A stretch of 64,000 nt of DNA, from assembly GCA_004296885.1 (NCBI GenBank), contig SCVN01000015.1, positions 124,001-188,000 of the forward strand, in the 5' to 3' direction. Positions 17,945 through 25,723 of this stretch are shown in pieces; position 1 is the stretch's first letter; each line of letters starts with the position of its first letter. Below the pieces are notes generated by a model. The model saw nothing but the letters and a program-made list of their open reading frames with translations. It was not told where the DNA came from and did not search any database. The stretch is from Nitrospirota bacterium. Lineage in GTDB: Bacteria; Nitrospirota; Nitrospiria; Nitrospirales; Nitrospiraceae. The position numbers were made by a program, and so were the translations under genes.

Positions 17945-17996
17945 GACCGGAGGGCTTCAAGGCAAAAAAAAACGCCCTTCCGGTCCGCCGTGGACC
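17945..17996 (-). promoter_or_regulatory. competing hairpins in the fmdC mRNA leader
   Basis: In the fmdC transcript a first hairpin GGTCC-ACGGC-GGACC (17982-17996) shares its 3' arm with a second, longer hairpin. The second pairs GACCGGAAGGGC with GCCCTCCGGTC across 17945-17985 and has a U9 run inside its loop. The two cannot form at once because both use the GGACC segment. This arrangement is what one expects of an attenuator or RNA switch upstream of a ribosome site, here about 40 nt before the fmdC start. No known riboswitch class was recognised. Confidence 0.5.
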
Positions 17997-18000
17997 AAAA

Positions 18001-18054
18001 GGACGCCATTGTCCTTCACCGTTGTCGACGCCGAAAGCGTGGACGACATTGTCC
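18001..18054. promoter_or_regulatory. two copies of GGACGNCATTGTCC, 40 bp apart
   Basis: GGACGCCATTGTCC (18001-18014) and GGACGACATTGTCC (18041-18054) differ at one base. Each has GGAC/GTCC dyad ends, and their starts are exactly 40 bp apart, close to four helical turns. They lie just downstream of the predicted fmdC start site, inside the leader. They could be a repressor's paired operators or tandem RNA stem-loops. No regulator is known. Confidence 0.5.
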
Positions 18055-18086
18055 GCCGCGCTCGCGCCTACGTGTATTGGGCGCCA

Positions 18087-18115
18087 CTTATACCAATCCA
18101 CCCGATTCCTGTCAA
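18087..18115 (-). promoter_or_regulatory. sigma70 promoter of the fmdC-urt operon
   Basis: On the minus strand a perfect TTGACA (18110-18115) and TATAAG (18087-18092) are separated by 17 bp. This is one of the strongest consensus promoters in the window. Transcription would begin near 18080. No -24/-12 (sigma54) promoter was seen in this spacer, so control may act in the leader instead. Confidence 0.75.
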
Positions 18116-18208
18116 CCATTTGTTTCCCGATTCTTTCTTTCTGCCCGGCCCGGTCTTTGTGGTACACTGCGGCGCACTGAATCGGAACCCAACCCAAGCC
18201 CTGCTCAC

Positions 18209-19258
18209 ATGATGCCACCTCCTTCGCATCGGTCTCCACGGCCCTTCGCGTCTCTGCTGGCCGCTGTGCTGACCGGCTTGTTTTCGGCCGGCTGTGTGTC
18301 GGCCGCAGGCCCGGAGATCATCGTCTACGACAGCCAGCATGGACGCGTCTACTTGGAGGCCCTGCCGGACAAGGCCCTTCAGGCCGCCCATCCCATCACC
18401 CTCCCGGCAAGCACGATCACGCAGACGCTGCGCGGGATCCAGGTCGTGGGGGACAAGAGTACGGTCCAAGGCCTGTTCGACGGCAAGCCCAAGCCGACCC
18501 GGGTGTTCACGGACGAAGAAGTCGCATTCCTCACCCCGCCTCTGATCAAAGCTCTGGCCCAAGCCAGCGCATCACAGCAAGTGGGGTTTCGGGTCTCCCA
18601 TCTGGTCAGCCCCATCGCCTACCAGGAGCGAGAGGGCGCCGCTGTGGGCTCTTCCGAGTCGCCGCCTTACGGTCCGGAGCCGGAAACGACTTCCGGAAGT
18701 CTCTATGTCCACGGCCTGTCCTTGCACCTCACGCTGGCGGAATACCATCATCGGCCGACGCGGCCCGATGCGATCAACATGCCGAACCGTCAGACTCCCG
18801 ACCGGACTGGATTAGACCGGCTCCAGGTCCTGTTTACGCCGGAGGCGGCCAAGCGGCCTGATTCGTTCAAGCAGTCCGGCTTTTTCGGCGACTCCGACGC
18901 CACGACCCTGGTGATCGACTACCAGCTTTTGGCCAAACTGCCGGTCGCAGCGCCCGCCCAACCGGCCGCGCCTTCGTCCCGGCCCCTGCCGGCGAAAGAT
19001 ACAAGCGCGGCGAAGGGAGCAACCGTACCGGCGCCGGCCAAAGCCCTGGCCCAGCCTCAGCCGGCCCAGGCGGAAGGCTCGGCCTCGGAGATGCAGTCCG
19101 TCAAGGACCTCTTGATCAAGAAGGATCTGGAGATGCAGGAGCTGAAGGAGGAACTCCGCGCAATCAGGAAGCAACTGGCCGAGCAGGATGCAGAGAAACA
19201 GAAGCTGAAGAAGAAAAAGAAGCCGACTCCTGCGCCGACTACGCCACCGATCCCCTGA
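18209..19258 (+). CDS. hypothetical lipoprotein with Pro/Ala-rich linker and C-terminal coiled coil
   Basis: I do not recognise a family. The protein starts with two ATG codons at 18209, giving 349 aa. It has a signal peptide ending in a lipobox-like FSAGC near residue 30, so it is likely a lipoprotein. A globular region of about 200 residues follows, then an Ala/Pro-rich linker (about residues 250-290) and a charged coiled coil (EMQSVKDLLIKKDLEMQELK onward) ending in a Lys run and PTPAPTTPPIP. It is divergent from fmdC. Envelope location is an inference from the signal. The -10-like TACACT at 18163 has no good -35. Confidence 0.8.
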   Translation: MMPPPSHRSPRPFASLLAAVLTGLFSAGCVSAAGPEIIVYDSQHGRVYLEALPDKALQAAHPITLPASTITQTLRGIQVVGDKSTVQGLFDGKPKPTRVFTDEEVAFLTPPLIKALAQASASQQVGFRVSHLVSPIAYQEREGAAVGSSESPPYGPEPETTSGSLYVHGLSLHLTLAEYHHRPTRPDAINMPNRQTPDRTGLDRLQVLFTPEAAKRPDSFKQSGFFGDSDATTLVIDYQLLAKLPVAAPAQPAAPSSRPLPAKDTSAAKGATVPAPAKALAQPQPAQAEGSASEMQSVKDLLIKKDLEMQELKEELRAIRKQLAEQDAEKQKLKKKKKPTPAPTTPPIP

Positions 19259-19279
19259 GCGCCGCTGGACGCACGGACC

Positions 19280-19990
19280 TCACCGCACCTCGATCAATTC
19301 TTTCATCGCCAGCACCTGGTCGCGCGGCAGGAGCGGCCGGTAGTTCATCCGGCAGTAGCAGGCATAGGTCACGTAGGTGTCCTGCAAGCAATACTCAGCG
19401 ATCTCCCTGCCCTGACCCTTGGCCCACATCTCCGCCACCTGCTTGCCGCTGCCCGACTTGCTCTCGACGTTCAGCGCCCGCGCCAGCACATCCAGCTTGA
19501 CCCAGCCCCGATTGTCCCAGTTGCTCCAGACGGCCATCGTATCGTAGACCGGCTCGGTCCTGAACTTGGCGAGGTTGATCTCCAGACTGGGCTTCACCTG
19601 ATGAATGACGGATCGCTTTTTGATAAACGGCAGGTCGAACCCCAGGCCGTTGTGGGTGATGAATGAGGAGGGGCGCAGTTGGCCCAGCTTGGCCCAGAAT
19701 TGCCGCAGCAACTCCTGCTCGTTCGCGCCATACCAGGACACGGCCCCCAGCGGGTCCAGCTGGTCGGACAGTTGAATGAGGCCGATGCAGACGATCCGGC
19801 TGAAGGTCCCGTCGAACGAGGCCCGTTCGTACTGCTCGTCCTCGTTGCGCTTTTGCGCGTCCGCTTCGGCGGACGCGAACAAGTCGTCGGCCGGCTCCCC
19901 GTCCCCGGCCGGAGGGCCGGCGAGCCCCACCAATCGCGCCCATTCTTCGCGGGGCGGCTGCACAGTCTCGATATCGAGCACGACTTTCAT
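19280..19990 (-). CDS. predicted 3'-5' exonuclease (DEDD, PolB-exonuclease-like)
   Basis: This 236-aa RNase H-fold nuclease shows the DEDD motifs: LDIETVQ (Exo I, residues 5-11), THNGLGFDLPFIKKR (Exo II, around residue 115) and YCLQDTYVTYACY (Exo III, around residue 205). It matches the stand-alone family related to the DNA polymerase B exonuclease domain. The substrate is probably 3' ends in DNA or RNA, and metal-dependent catalysis is expected. It lies 17 bp upstream of mutT on the same strand. Confidence 0.85.
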   Translation of the reverse strand: MKVVLDIETVQPPREEWARLVGLAGPPAGDGEPADDLFASAEADAQKRNEDEQYERASFDGTFSRIVCIGLIQLSDQLDPLGAVSWYGANEQELLRQFWAKLGQLRPSSFITHNGLGFDLPFIKKRSVIHQVKPSLEINLAKFRTEPVYDTMAVWSNWDNRGWVKLDVLARALNVESKSGSGKQVAEMWAKGQGREIAEYCLQDTYVTYACYCRMNYRPLLPRDQVLAMKELIEVR

Positions 19991-20007
19991 GGAATAGCCT
20001 TCGGCAA

Positions 20008-20427
20008 TCAGCTCTCAGCCATCAGCTCTTCGAGCAGCGCTCGATCGGCTGCGGGGAATTCGAACCGGCGCAACTCCTCCGGCGCCACCCAGCGGAGTTC
20101 TTCGCAGTCCAATGCCCGCGCCTGTCCGGCTCGAATCGAACAGCGGAAGAAATGCAGCTCGACCGACTTCTCCGGATACTCATGGCGGAGGACCCGATAG
20201 AAGACCGGCTGTGCAACCTCGATCCCCAGTTCCTCGCGCAGCTCCCGGCGCAAGCAGTCCTCCAACGATTCCTCCGCTTCCCGCTTGCCGCCCGGAAACT
20301 CCCAGAGGCCGCCCAGATGGACGCCGGGTTTGCGACGTGCGATCAAATACCGGCCCTCCTGCACGATCAAGCCGGCCGCAACTTGAACGACTGTCGTTCG
20401 TTTCTCGTCGCTTGCGTCACGCTTCAC
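20008..20427 (-). CDS. mutT: MutT-like NUDIX hydrolase ((deoxy)nucleoside triphosphate pyrophosphohydrolase)
   Basis: The 139-aa protein has a complete NUDIX box: the conserved G, E, REL and EELGI elements between about residues 46 and 70 (GGKREAEESLEDCLRREL then REELGIEV). The GGLWEFPGGK approach is typical of 8-oxo-dGTP hydrolases. The ATG overlaps the mutY stop by 4 nt. In most bacteria MutY carries a C-terminal domain of this same fold. Here the glycosylase lacks it and this NUDIX protein follows in the operon. It could be a genuine MutT sanitising the nucleotide pool or, less likely, a detached recognition domain. Confidence 0.87.
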   Translation of the reverse strand: MKRDASDEKRTTVVQVAAGLIVQEGRYLIARRKPGVHLGGLWEFPGGKREAEESLEDCLRRELREELGIEVAQPVFYRVLRHEYPEKSVELHFFRCSIRAGQARALDCEELRWVAPEELRRFEFPAADRALLEELMAES

Positions 20428-21158
20428 GTTTTTCGTCCGACGGGTCCGTCAAAGGGGTAACTTTTGCAGAACGACTTCATCGGACAGAGCAAGCAGTAGG
20501 GATCGCGGGCCGTGCACAGGAGGGCGCCGAAGTCCATCAAGGCTTGATTGAAGTCATAGCCTTTGCCCTTGGGAATCAACGCCTCGGACAAGGCCCAGAG
20601 CCGGGCCTTTTGCGCCTTGGGATCGCCCTGGCCGACAAAGACCCGGTGCAACACCCGCATCACATTCGTGTCCAGGATCGGCGCGTCTTCGTTGAAGGCA
20701 AAGGACCGGACGGCTCCGGCCGTATACCGGCCGATCCCCTTGAACGAGAGCAGCTCCTCCGGATCGTTGGGCAGCGTCCCCCCATAGCGGGCCACCGTTT
20801 CGCAGGCGATGCTGTGTAAGCGGTGGGGACGGATATTGTAGCCCAGCGGGTACCAGGTCTTCCGCACTTCTTCCACGGGCGTCTGGGCCAGATGCCGAAA
20901 CGACGGGTACCGCTCCAGAAACTCATGGTACTTGGGAATGACGCGATCCACCTGGGTCTGCTGCAGCATCACTTCGGAGACCAGAATCCTATAGGGATCG
21001 GAGGTTTTCCGCCAAGGCAGGTCCCGCCCGTGCTCCCGATACCATTTGAGCAGCCGCGCCTGAAACCGCCGCTTGGCCCCCGGTTCGACCTGCACGGACG
21101 GGGCGACGCTCTTGGCCCGTTTGCGCTTTTTCTTTTGCTTGAGTTTGGCTGACTTCAT
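20424..21158 (-). CDS. mutY: A/G-specific adenine DNA glycosylase (MutY/Nth superfamily) lacking the C-terminal domain
   Basis: This is a base-excision repair glycosylase of the HhH-GPD family. It has SEVMLQQTQVDRVIPKY with the catalytic glutamate, the helix-hairpin-helix FKGIGRYTAGAVRSFAF, the LDTNVMRVL aspartate and a [4Fe-4S] ligand set CX6CX2CX5C near the C-terminus. That layout fits MutY. The protein ends about 12 residues after the Fe-S loop, so it lacks the NUDIX-like domain that recognises 8-oxoguanine. It starts with a basic tail (Lys-rich, about 15 residues) from the ATG at 21158; a start at 21251 is possible but adds an unconserved leader. It is coupled to mutT. Confidence 0.85.
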   Translation of the reverse strand: MKSAKLKQKKKRKRAKSVAPSVQVEPGAKRRFQARLLKWYREHGRDLPWRKTSDPYRILVSEVMLQQTQVDRVIPKYHEFLERYPSFRHLAQTPVEEVRKTWYPLGYNIRPHRLHSIACETVARYGGTLPNDPEELLSFKGIGRYTAGAVRSFAFNEDAPILDTNVMRVLHRVFVGQGDPKAQKARLWALSEALIPKGKGYDFNQALMDFGALLCTARDPYCLLCPMKSFCKSYPFDGPVGRKT

Positions 21159-21312
21159 GCGGGTCACCGACCAGCCCAAACCATACTCCGCCGGTACCGC
21201 CAAATCAACGGGCGAGCCTGCCACAGGAGAGCTCTCAAGAATCCGGCCCAACCTGCCGACAAGGGGGTGAAGCGTTGATCAGGCCGCCGCTGCCTGCTGA
21301 AGGGAGACCCCC

Positions 21313-21672
21313 ATGCCCCCGACGATAACCAGAGGCGGACTCAGGTGCCCGCCTGACCGGATGTATCAACTCCTGCGCGAGGGCAACATCAAGGAGTTCA
21401 ACGCCATCAAGGCGGGGGGCGATAAGGCCGATCTGACCGGCTGCGATTTCCGAAACGTGGACCTGCGTGGGCTCGACGCTCAGGGGCTTGATTTCAGCGA
21501 CTGTTATTTCCGGCAGGCAGACTTGCGCGGCGTCGACTTCCGCCACTGTCGCTTGGAGGGAGCCAGCATCAACGCCTCCAAGGTTTCCGGCGCCTATTTC
21601 CCGGCTGAACTCTCGGCTGAAGAAATCACCATGTCTCTGGTCTATGGAACCCGCCTGCGGTGCGGACGCTGA
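21313..21672 (+). CDS. pentapeptide-repeat protein
   Basis: The 119-aa protein contains consecutive A(D/N)LXX-type repeats: ADLTG, CDFRN, VDLRG, LDAQG, LDFSD, CYFRQ, ADLRG, VDFRH, CRLEG and ASINA. These would form a short right-handed quadrilateral beta-helix of about 2.5 coils. An N-terminal helix (MYQLLREGNIKEFNAIK) may cap it. GGGAG precedes the ATG. Function is unknown; some family members mimic DNA, but nothing here shows that. Confidence 0.85.
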   Translation: MPPTITRGGLRCPPDRMYQLLREGNIKEFNAIKAGGDKADLTGCDFRNVDLRGLDAQGLDFSDCYFRQADLRGVDFRHCRLEGASINASKVSGAYFPAELSAEEITMSLVYGTRLRCGR

Positions 21673-21776
21673 TCCGTTTGTGGACAGCCCGGCCCATCGA
21701 CTCCATCGAAGCCTTGGGGTGAACGCCCCGCCATTCTGCCGGTACCCGCCCCCCATGCCACCGGCATAACGGACCG

Positions 21777-22169
21777 TTAGTCCCGGCTCTGCAGCGCATC
21801 CTGGACTTTTTTGAGTAAATCTTCCGCGTCGAACGGTTTTTGAAGAAACGCCGCGCGCGCGTTCAGACCGAAGTTCTGCTTGAGCAAATCAGTGTCAAAG
21901 GCAGAGATGTAGAGGAGGTGGATCTGAGGGTGAAACGCCTGGATGTTGGCGGCCAGCTCCGGGCCGCTCGTGTCGGGGATGACGACATCCGTGAGCAACA
22001 AGTGGATGGGGCCCGGGTGCTGTCGGCACAGCGCAAGGGCCTGTGTCCCATCGTGGGCCTCTAGGACCTGGTATCCTTGTACGGCAAGGACCCTGACGAT
22101 GAACCGTCGGATTTCAGGTTCATCCTCGACTAGGAGCACAGTAATTGCCGCCGACGGTTCTGCCATCAT
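21777..22169 (-). CDS. single-domain response regulator (CheY-like receiver)
   Basis: The 130-aa protein is a stand-alone receiver domain: acidic pair in VLLVEDEPE, phospho-acceptor Asp in LLLTDVVIPD, a switch position near YISAFD and the conserved Lys in FLQKPFD. No output domain is present. Its sequence resembles receivers at the ends of the hybrid kinases in this window, so it may act in a phosphorelay with one of them. The start is taken at the ATG at 22169; 22193 is also open. Confidence 0.88.
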   Translation of the reverse strand: MMAEPSAAITVLLVEDEPEIRRFIVRVLAVQGYQVLEAHDGTQALALCRQHPGPIHLLLTDVVIPDTSGPELAANIQAFHPQIHLLYISAFDTDLLKQNFGLNARAAFLQKPFDAEDLLKKVQDALQSRD

Positions 22170-22240
22170 TTTTGCCCTACATCCGCATCTCACCCATCCT
22201 TACATGTCCGATATCGGACGCCGGTTGCCAAACTTGAGGG

Positions 22241-22317
22241 TGGCGCGCCCGGCAGGAATCGAACCTGCGACCCCGAGCTTAGAAGGCTCGTGCTCTATCC
22301 GACTGAGCTACGGGCGC
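22241..22317 (-). tRNA. tRNA-Arg (anticodon TCT)
   Basis: The minus strand folds into a cloverleaf with acceptor stem GCGCCCG/CGGGCGC, D-arm GCTC/GAGC, anticodon loop CTTCTAA between CGAGC and GCTCG, and T-arm GCAGG TTCGAAT CCTGC. The discriminator is G and the CCA end is encoded (22241-22243). The anticodon TCT reads AGA/AGG. Confidence 0.97.
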
Positions 22318-22740
<423 letters not shown>

Positions 22741-22842
22741 AACCTTAGCTCGTATACAGGCAACGGCGATCTCGGCACCGACGCTCGCTAACCCTTAGGT
22801 CATGCATCTATGATTTCATCTCGGAAAGGGTTGAAGCCCATT

Positions 22843-23460
22843 TCATTTAATCCTTGGAAGCTTTCCTCCCAAGAGTTCTTTGACTTTGGCAAAGGCCCTG
22901 GCCCGGTGACTCACGCGGTTCTTTTCTTCCGGGGTGAGTTGCGCAAGCGTCTTGCCGAGCTCCGGCACGAAAAACACCGGATCGTATCCGAATCCTTGGC
23001 TGCCGGCCGGCGCTTCGGCGATCACCCCTTCGAGCGTTCCCTCCACGACATCCACAGGCTCCAGCCCCGGCCAGGCCACGGCTGCCGCCGTGACGAACCG
23101 CGCCCGACGCTGCGTCCGAGGCACGCCCGTCAGTTCCCGGAGCAACTTCCGCCAGTTATCTTCATACGTGGCGTGCTCCCCGGCATAGCGCGCCGCATAG
23201 ATGCCGGGCCGTCCCCCCAGCGCATCCACCATCAACCCCGTGTCGTCGGCCACCGCAGGCAATCCCGTATGGCGCGCAATGGTCTTGGCCTTCTTGATCG
23301 CATTGGCCTGGCAGGTCTCCCCATCTTCAACCACTTCCGGCGCATCCGGAAATTCGGTCAACGTCCTGGTCCTCACCCCCAGATCGCCCAGGAGTGCGGC
23401 CAGCTCCGCGCCTTTGTCCCGATTCCTCGTCGCCAGCACCAGTTCCGTGACCAGGCGCAT
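22843..23460 (-). CDS. rdgB: XTP/dITP diphosphatase (RdgB/HAM1)
   Basis: This house-cleaning enzyme hydrolyses dITP, dXTP and ITP to monophosphates, keeping deaminated purines out of DNA. The 205-aa protein has the family motifs: LVLATRNRDKGAEL at the start, ANAIKKAKTIA, ADDTGLMVDALGGRPGIYAARYAG, GFGYDPVFFVPELGKTLAQL and SHRARAF. It follows rph with a 3-bp gap on the same strand, a common pairing in bacteria. Confidence 0.96.
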   Translation of the reverse strand: MRLVTELVLATRNRDKGAELAALLGDLGVRTRTLTEFPDAPEVVEDGETCQANAIKKAKTIARHTGLPAVADDTGLMVDALGGRPGIYAARYAGEHATYEDNWRKLLRELTGVPRTQRRARFVTAAAVAWPGLEPVDVVEGTLEGVIAEAPAGSQGFGYDPVFFVPELGKTLAQLTPEEKNRVSHRARAFAKVKELLGGKLPRIK

Positions 23461-23463
23461 CCT

Positions 23464-24207
23464 TTACGCCAGGCTCCCCACCAGTTCTTTTTGCAGCGCC
23501 ACCAATTCCTGGATCGCATGCCCGCCCATCGTCAGAAATTCGTCCAGGTCCTTCTTGGCAAACGGCAGGCGCTCGGCGGTTCCTTGAACCTCCACGAACC
23601 GGCCGTTGCCCGTCATCACCAGATTCATATCCACTTCGGCCCGCGAGTCCTCTTCGTAGGCCAAGTCCACGAAGACCTCGCCGCCCACGCGGCCGATGCT
23701 CACTGCGGCCAGGTAGTCCGTCAACGGGCGGGCTTTGATGAGCCCCTTGGTCTTGAGGACCGCCAAGGCGTCCGCCAGCGCGATGAACGAGCCGGTGATG
23801 GACGCGGTTCGCGTCCCCCCGTCCGCCTGAATCACGTCGCAGTCGATCCAAATGCTTCGTTCGCCCATCTGCTCCATATCGGTGACCGCCCGTAGCGCGC
23901 GCCCGACGAGGCGCTGAATCTCCAGGGTCCGGCCCCCTTGCTTGCCTTTGGCGGCCTCGCGCTGAGTCCGCTCATGCGTGGCCCGCGGAATCATGGCATA
24001 CTCGGCCGTCACCCACCCTCGCCCCTTGTCCCTGAGAAAGGGCGGCACCCGTTCCTCGATGGAGGCCGTGCAGATGACCTTGGTGGCGCCCATTTCGATC
24101 AGCACCGAGCCTTCGGCCCACTTGATGAAATCCCTCGTGATCTTGACGGGCCTGAGTTGATCCTTCCGGCGCCCGTCCTGGCGCAAAAGCCGTGCGGCCT
24201 GATTCAT
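23464..24207 (-). CDS. rph: ribonuclease PH
   Basis: RNase PH is a phosphorolytic 3'-5' exoribonuclease that trims tRNA 3' ends. The 247-aa protein shows [31 protein letters not shown] at its start, [57 protein letters not shown] and [19 protein letters not shown], all diagnostic. It is the first gene of the rph-rdgB pair. Confidence 0.97.
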   Translation of the reverse strand: MNQAARLLRQDGRRKDQLRPVKITRDFIKWAEGSVLIEMGATKVICTASIEERVPPFLRDKGRGWVTAEYAMIPRATHERTQREAAKGKQGGRTLEIQRLVGRALRAVTDMEQMGERSIWIDCDVIQADGGTRTASITGSFIALADALAVLKTKGLIKARPLTDYLAAVSIGRVGGEVFVDLAYEEDSRAEVDMNLVMTGNGRFVEVQGTAERLPFAKKDLDEFLTMGGHAIQELVALQKELVGSLA

Positions 24208-24274
24208 GCGTGCCTCCCCTTAACCTTAAGCCCAGGCTCCGGAATTATAAAGGAAACGACGAGAGGAACAAAGC

Positions 24275-24428
24275 TCAATCACCGGGACGCGCCGATGCCG
24301 TTTCGTCCGGCTTCCCTCCACGCACGGACACAGCTCGAGCCACCCCTCGCCGCCTAGCCAGCCATACACGAACGACCAACAGCCCCAGGATCAGGACGCC
24401 GACGCCCAGGACAAACAGTTTTTCATGA
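24275..24428 (-). pseudogene. possible small single-span membrane protein frame broken at an A7 run
   Basis: A minus-strand frame encodes a hydrophobic helix (KLFVLGVGVLILGLLVVRVW) followed by a basic and polar tail of about 28 residues, ending at 24275. The natural start, ATG at 24428, is out of frame by one base because seven A residues follow it. Six would give MKKLFVLG in frame. Either the gene is frameshifted, the base count is wrong, or it is chance. No good ribosome site is present. It lies in the 377-bp spacer between rph and the HD-GYP gene, which otherwise holds only the promoter listed next. Confidence 0.3.
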
Positions 24429-24530
24429 GGGAAGACATAGGGCACGACACCAGCCTAACCGGTTCCCTCTCTGCTGGCAACCCTTTTGGACACCGCTCGC
24501 ATCCCAGTGCCTTTACCGCGCACTTACCGG

Positions 24531-24558
24531 TTGACTGGGGTTATCCCTGATCTATAAT
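24531..24558 (+). promoter_or_regulatory. sigma70 promoter of the HD-GYP regulator gene
   Basis: TTGACT (24531-24536) and a perfect TATAAT (24553-24558) are 16 bp apart. Transcription would begin near 24565, which rules out the in-frame ATG at 24561 and supports translation from 24585. Confidence 0.75.
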
Positions 24559-24584
24559 GCATGCAGCGGGAGGCCGGACCACCC

Positions 24585-25718
24585 ATGGCACAATTCGAAT
24601 CCGAACAAGCCGCCAGCATTCTCATCGTCGAAGACGAAGATGCGACCCGGCGCCTGCTGGGCCGACTGCTCGAAGGATACGGCTATGCCTGCACCCTCGC
24701 CGGAGACGCGCAGGAGGCCCGCCGCCGGCTGAGCGAACGGGAGTTCGCCCTGATCCTCTGCGACGTCAACATGCCGGGCGAATCAGGCCTGGACTTGGTC
24801 CGGCAGGTCCTGAAGGACTATCCGCAGACCGCGGCCGTAATGGTGACGGGGCTGGACGATCCCCAATTGGCCAACGTCGCGCTGGAGTCGGGAGCCTACG
24901 GCTACATCCTCAAGCCCTTCGAGACCAACGAAATCCTCATTAATATCGCCAACGCCCTGCGCCGGCGGCGTCTGGAGATCGAGAACCACGCCCATCGGGA
25001 ACATCTTGAGCAAATGGTGCGGGAACGGACGGCCGAATTGAGTCTGGCCGTCACGCGCCTCGAAGAGGCGGAACAAAGCCTCCGGCTCTCCCAGGAAGAG
25101 ACCGTCCAGCGCCTGGCCATTGCCGCAGAGTTTCGGGACAAAGGCACGGCCCAGCACATCAAGCGCATGAGCCACTACTCGGCCCTGCTTGCGCGGCGTT
25201 ATGGATTGGACGCGGACCACTGCGAGCTGATTCGCATCGCCAGTCCCATGCACGACATCGGGAAAATCGGGACCCCCGACCATATTCTGCTCAAACCCGG
25301 CGGATTTGGACCCGACGAGTTCGCGGTCATGACGCGCCATACGGAAATCGGCTACCAGATCCTGGCCGGGTCGGATTCCGCACTGCTGCAGCTGGCCGCC
25401 ACCATCGCTCTGACCCATCATGAAAAGGTCGACGGCAGCGGGTACCCGAAGGGCTTGGTGGGCGAGGCGATCCCGCTCGAAGGCCGGATCGTGGCCATCG
25501 CCGATGCGTTCGATGCCCTAACCACCAAACGCGTATACAAGCCGGCCTTCTCGGTGGAACAGACGACCGATATCATGAGCCAGCAGCGCGGTACGCATTT
25601 CGACGCGGCCTTGCTGGACCTGTTCTTCGGCTCGAGGGCTGAGGTCTTGCTGATCAAGAACCGGTACGGAGACCGAGAAGGAGAGAGCGCCACGCCAGGA
25701 GAGACCGTTCCCCGTTGA
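24585..25718 (+). CDS. response regulator with HD-GYP domain (probable c-di-GMP phosphodiesterase)
   Basis: The 377-aa protein has a receiver domain (residues 12-125; ILIVEDEDATRR, Asp in LILCDVNMPGE, Lys in ILKPFE). A coiled linker (about 130-180) leads to an HD-GYP domain: MHDIGKIGTPDHILLKPG, then HTEIGYQIL, HHEKVDGSGYPKGL and AIADAFDALTTKRVYKPAF. The HHExxDGSGYP signature is complete, so c-di-GMP hydrolysis is likely. This RpfG-like layout implies control by a histidine kinase, and the hybrid kinase on the opposite strand ends 5 bp away. GGGAGG lies upstream of the chosen ATG. Confidence 0.93.
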   Translation: MAQFESEQAASILIVEDEDATRRLLGRLLEGYGYACTLAGDAQEARRRLSEREFALILCDVNMPGESGLDLVRQVLKDYPQTAAVMVTGLDDPQLANVALESGAYGYILKPFETNEILINIANALRRRRLEIENHAHREHLEQMVRERTAELSLAVTRLEEAEQSLRLSQEETVQRLAIAAEFRDKGTAQHIKRMSHYSALLARRYGLDADHCELIRIASPMHDIGKIGTPDHILLKPGGFGPDEFAVMTRHTEIGYQILAGSDSALLQLAATIALTHHEKVDGSGYPKGLVGEAIPLEGRIVAIADAFDALTTKRVYKPAFSVEQTTDIMSQQRGTHFDAALLDLFFGSRAEVLLIKNRYGDREGESATPGETVPR

Positions 25719-25723
25719 TCCGC

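Noticed and set aside
17905-18086. guanidine riboswitch in the fmdC leader
   Set aside because: The tandem hairpins lack the loop sequences of the known guanidine classes. I keep it only as an unknown leader element.
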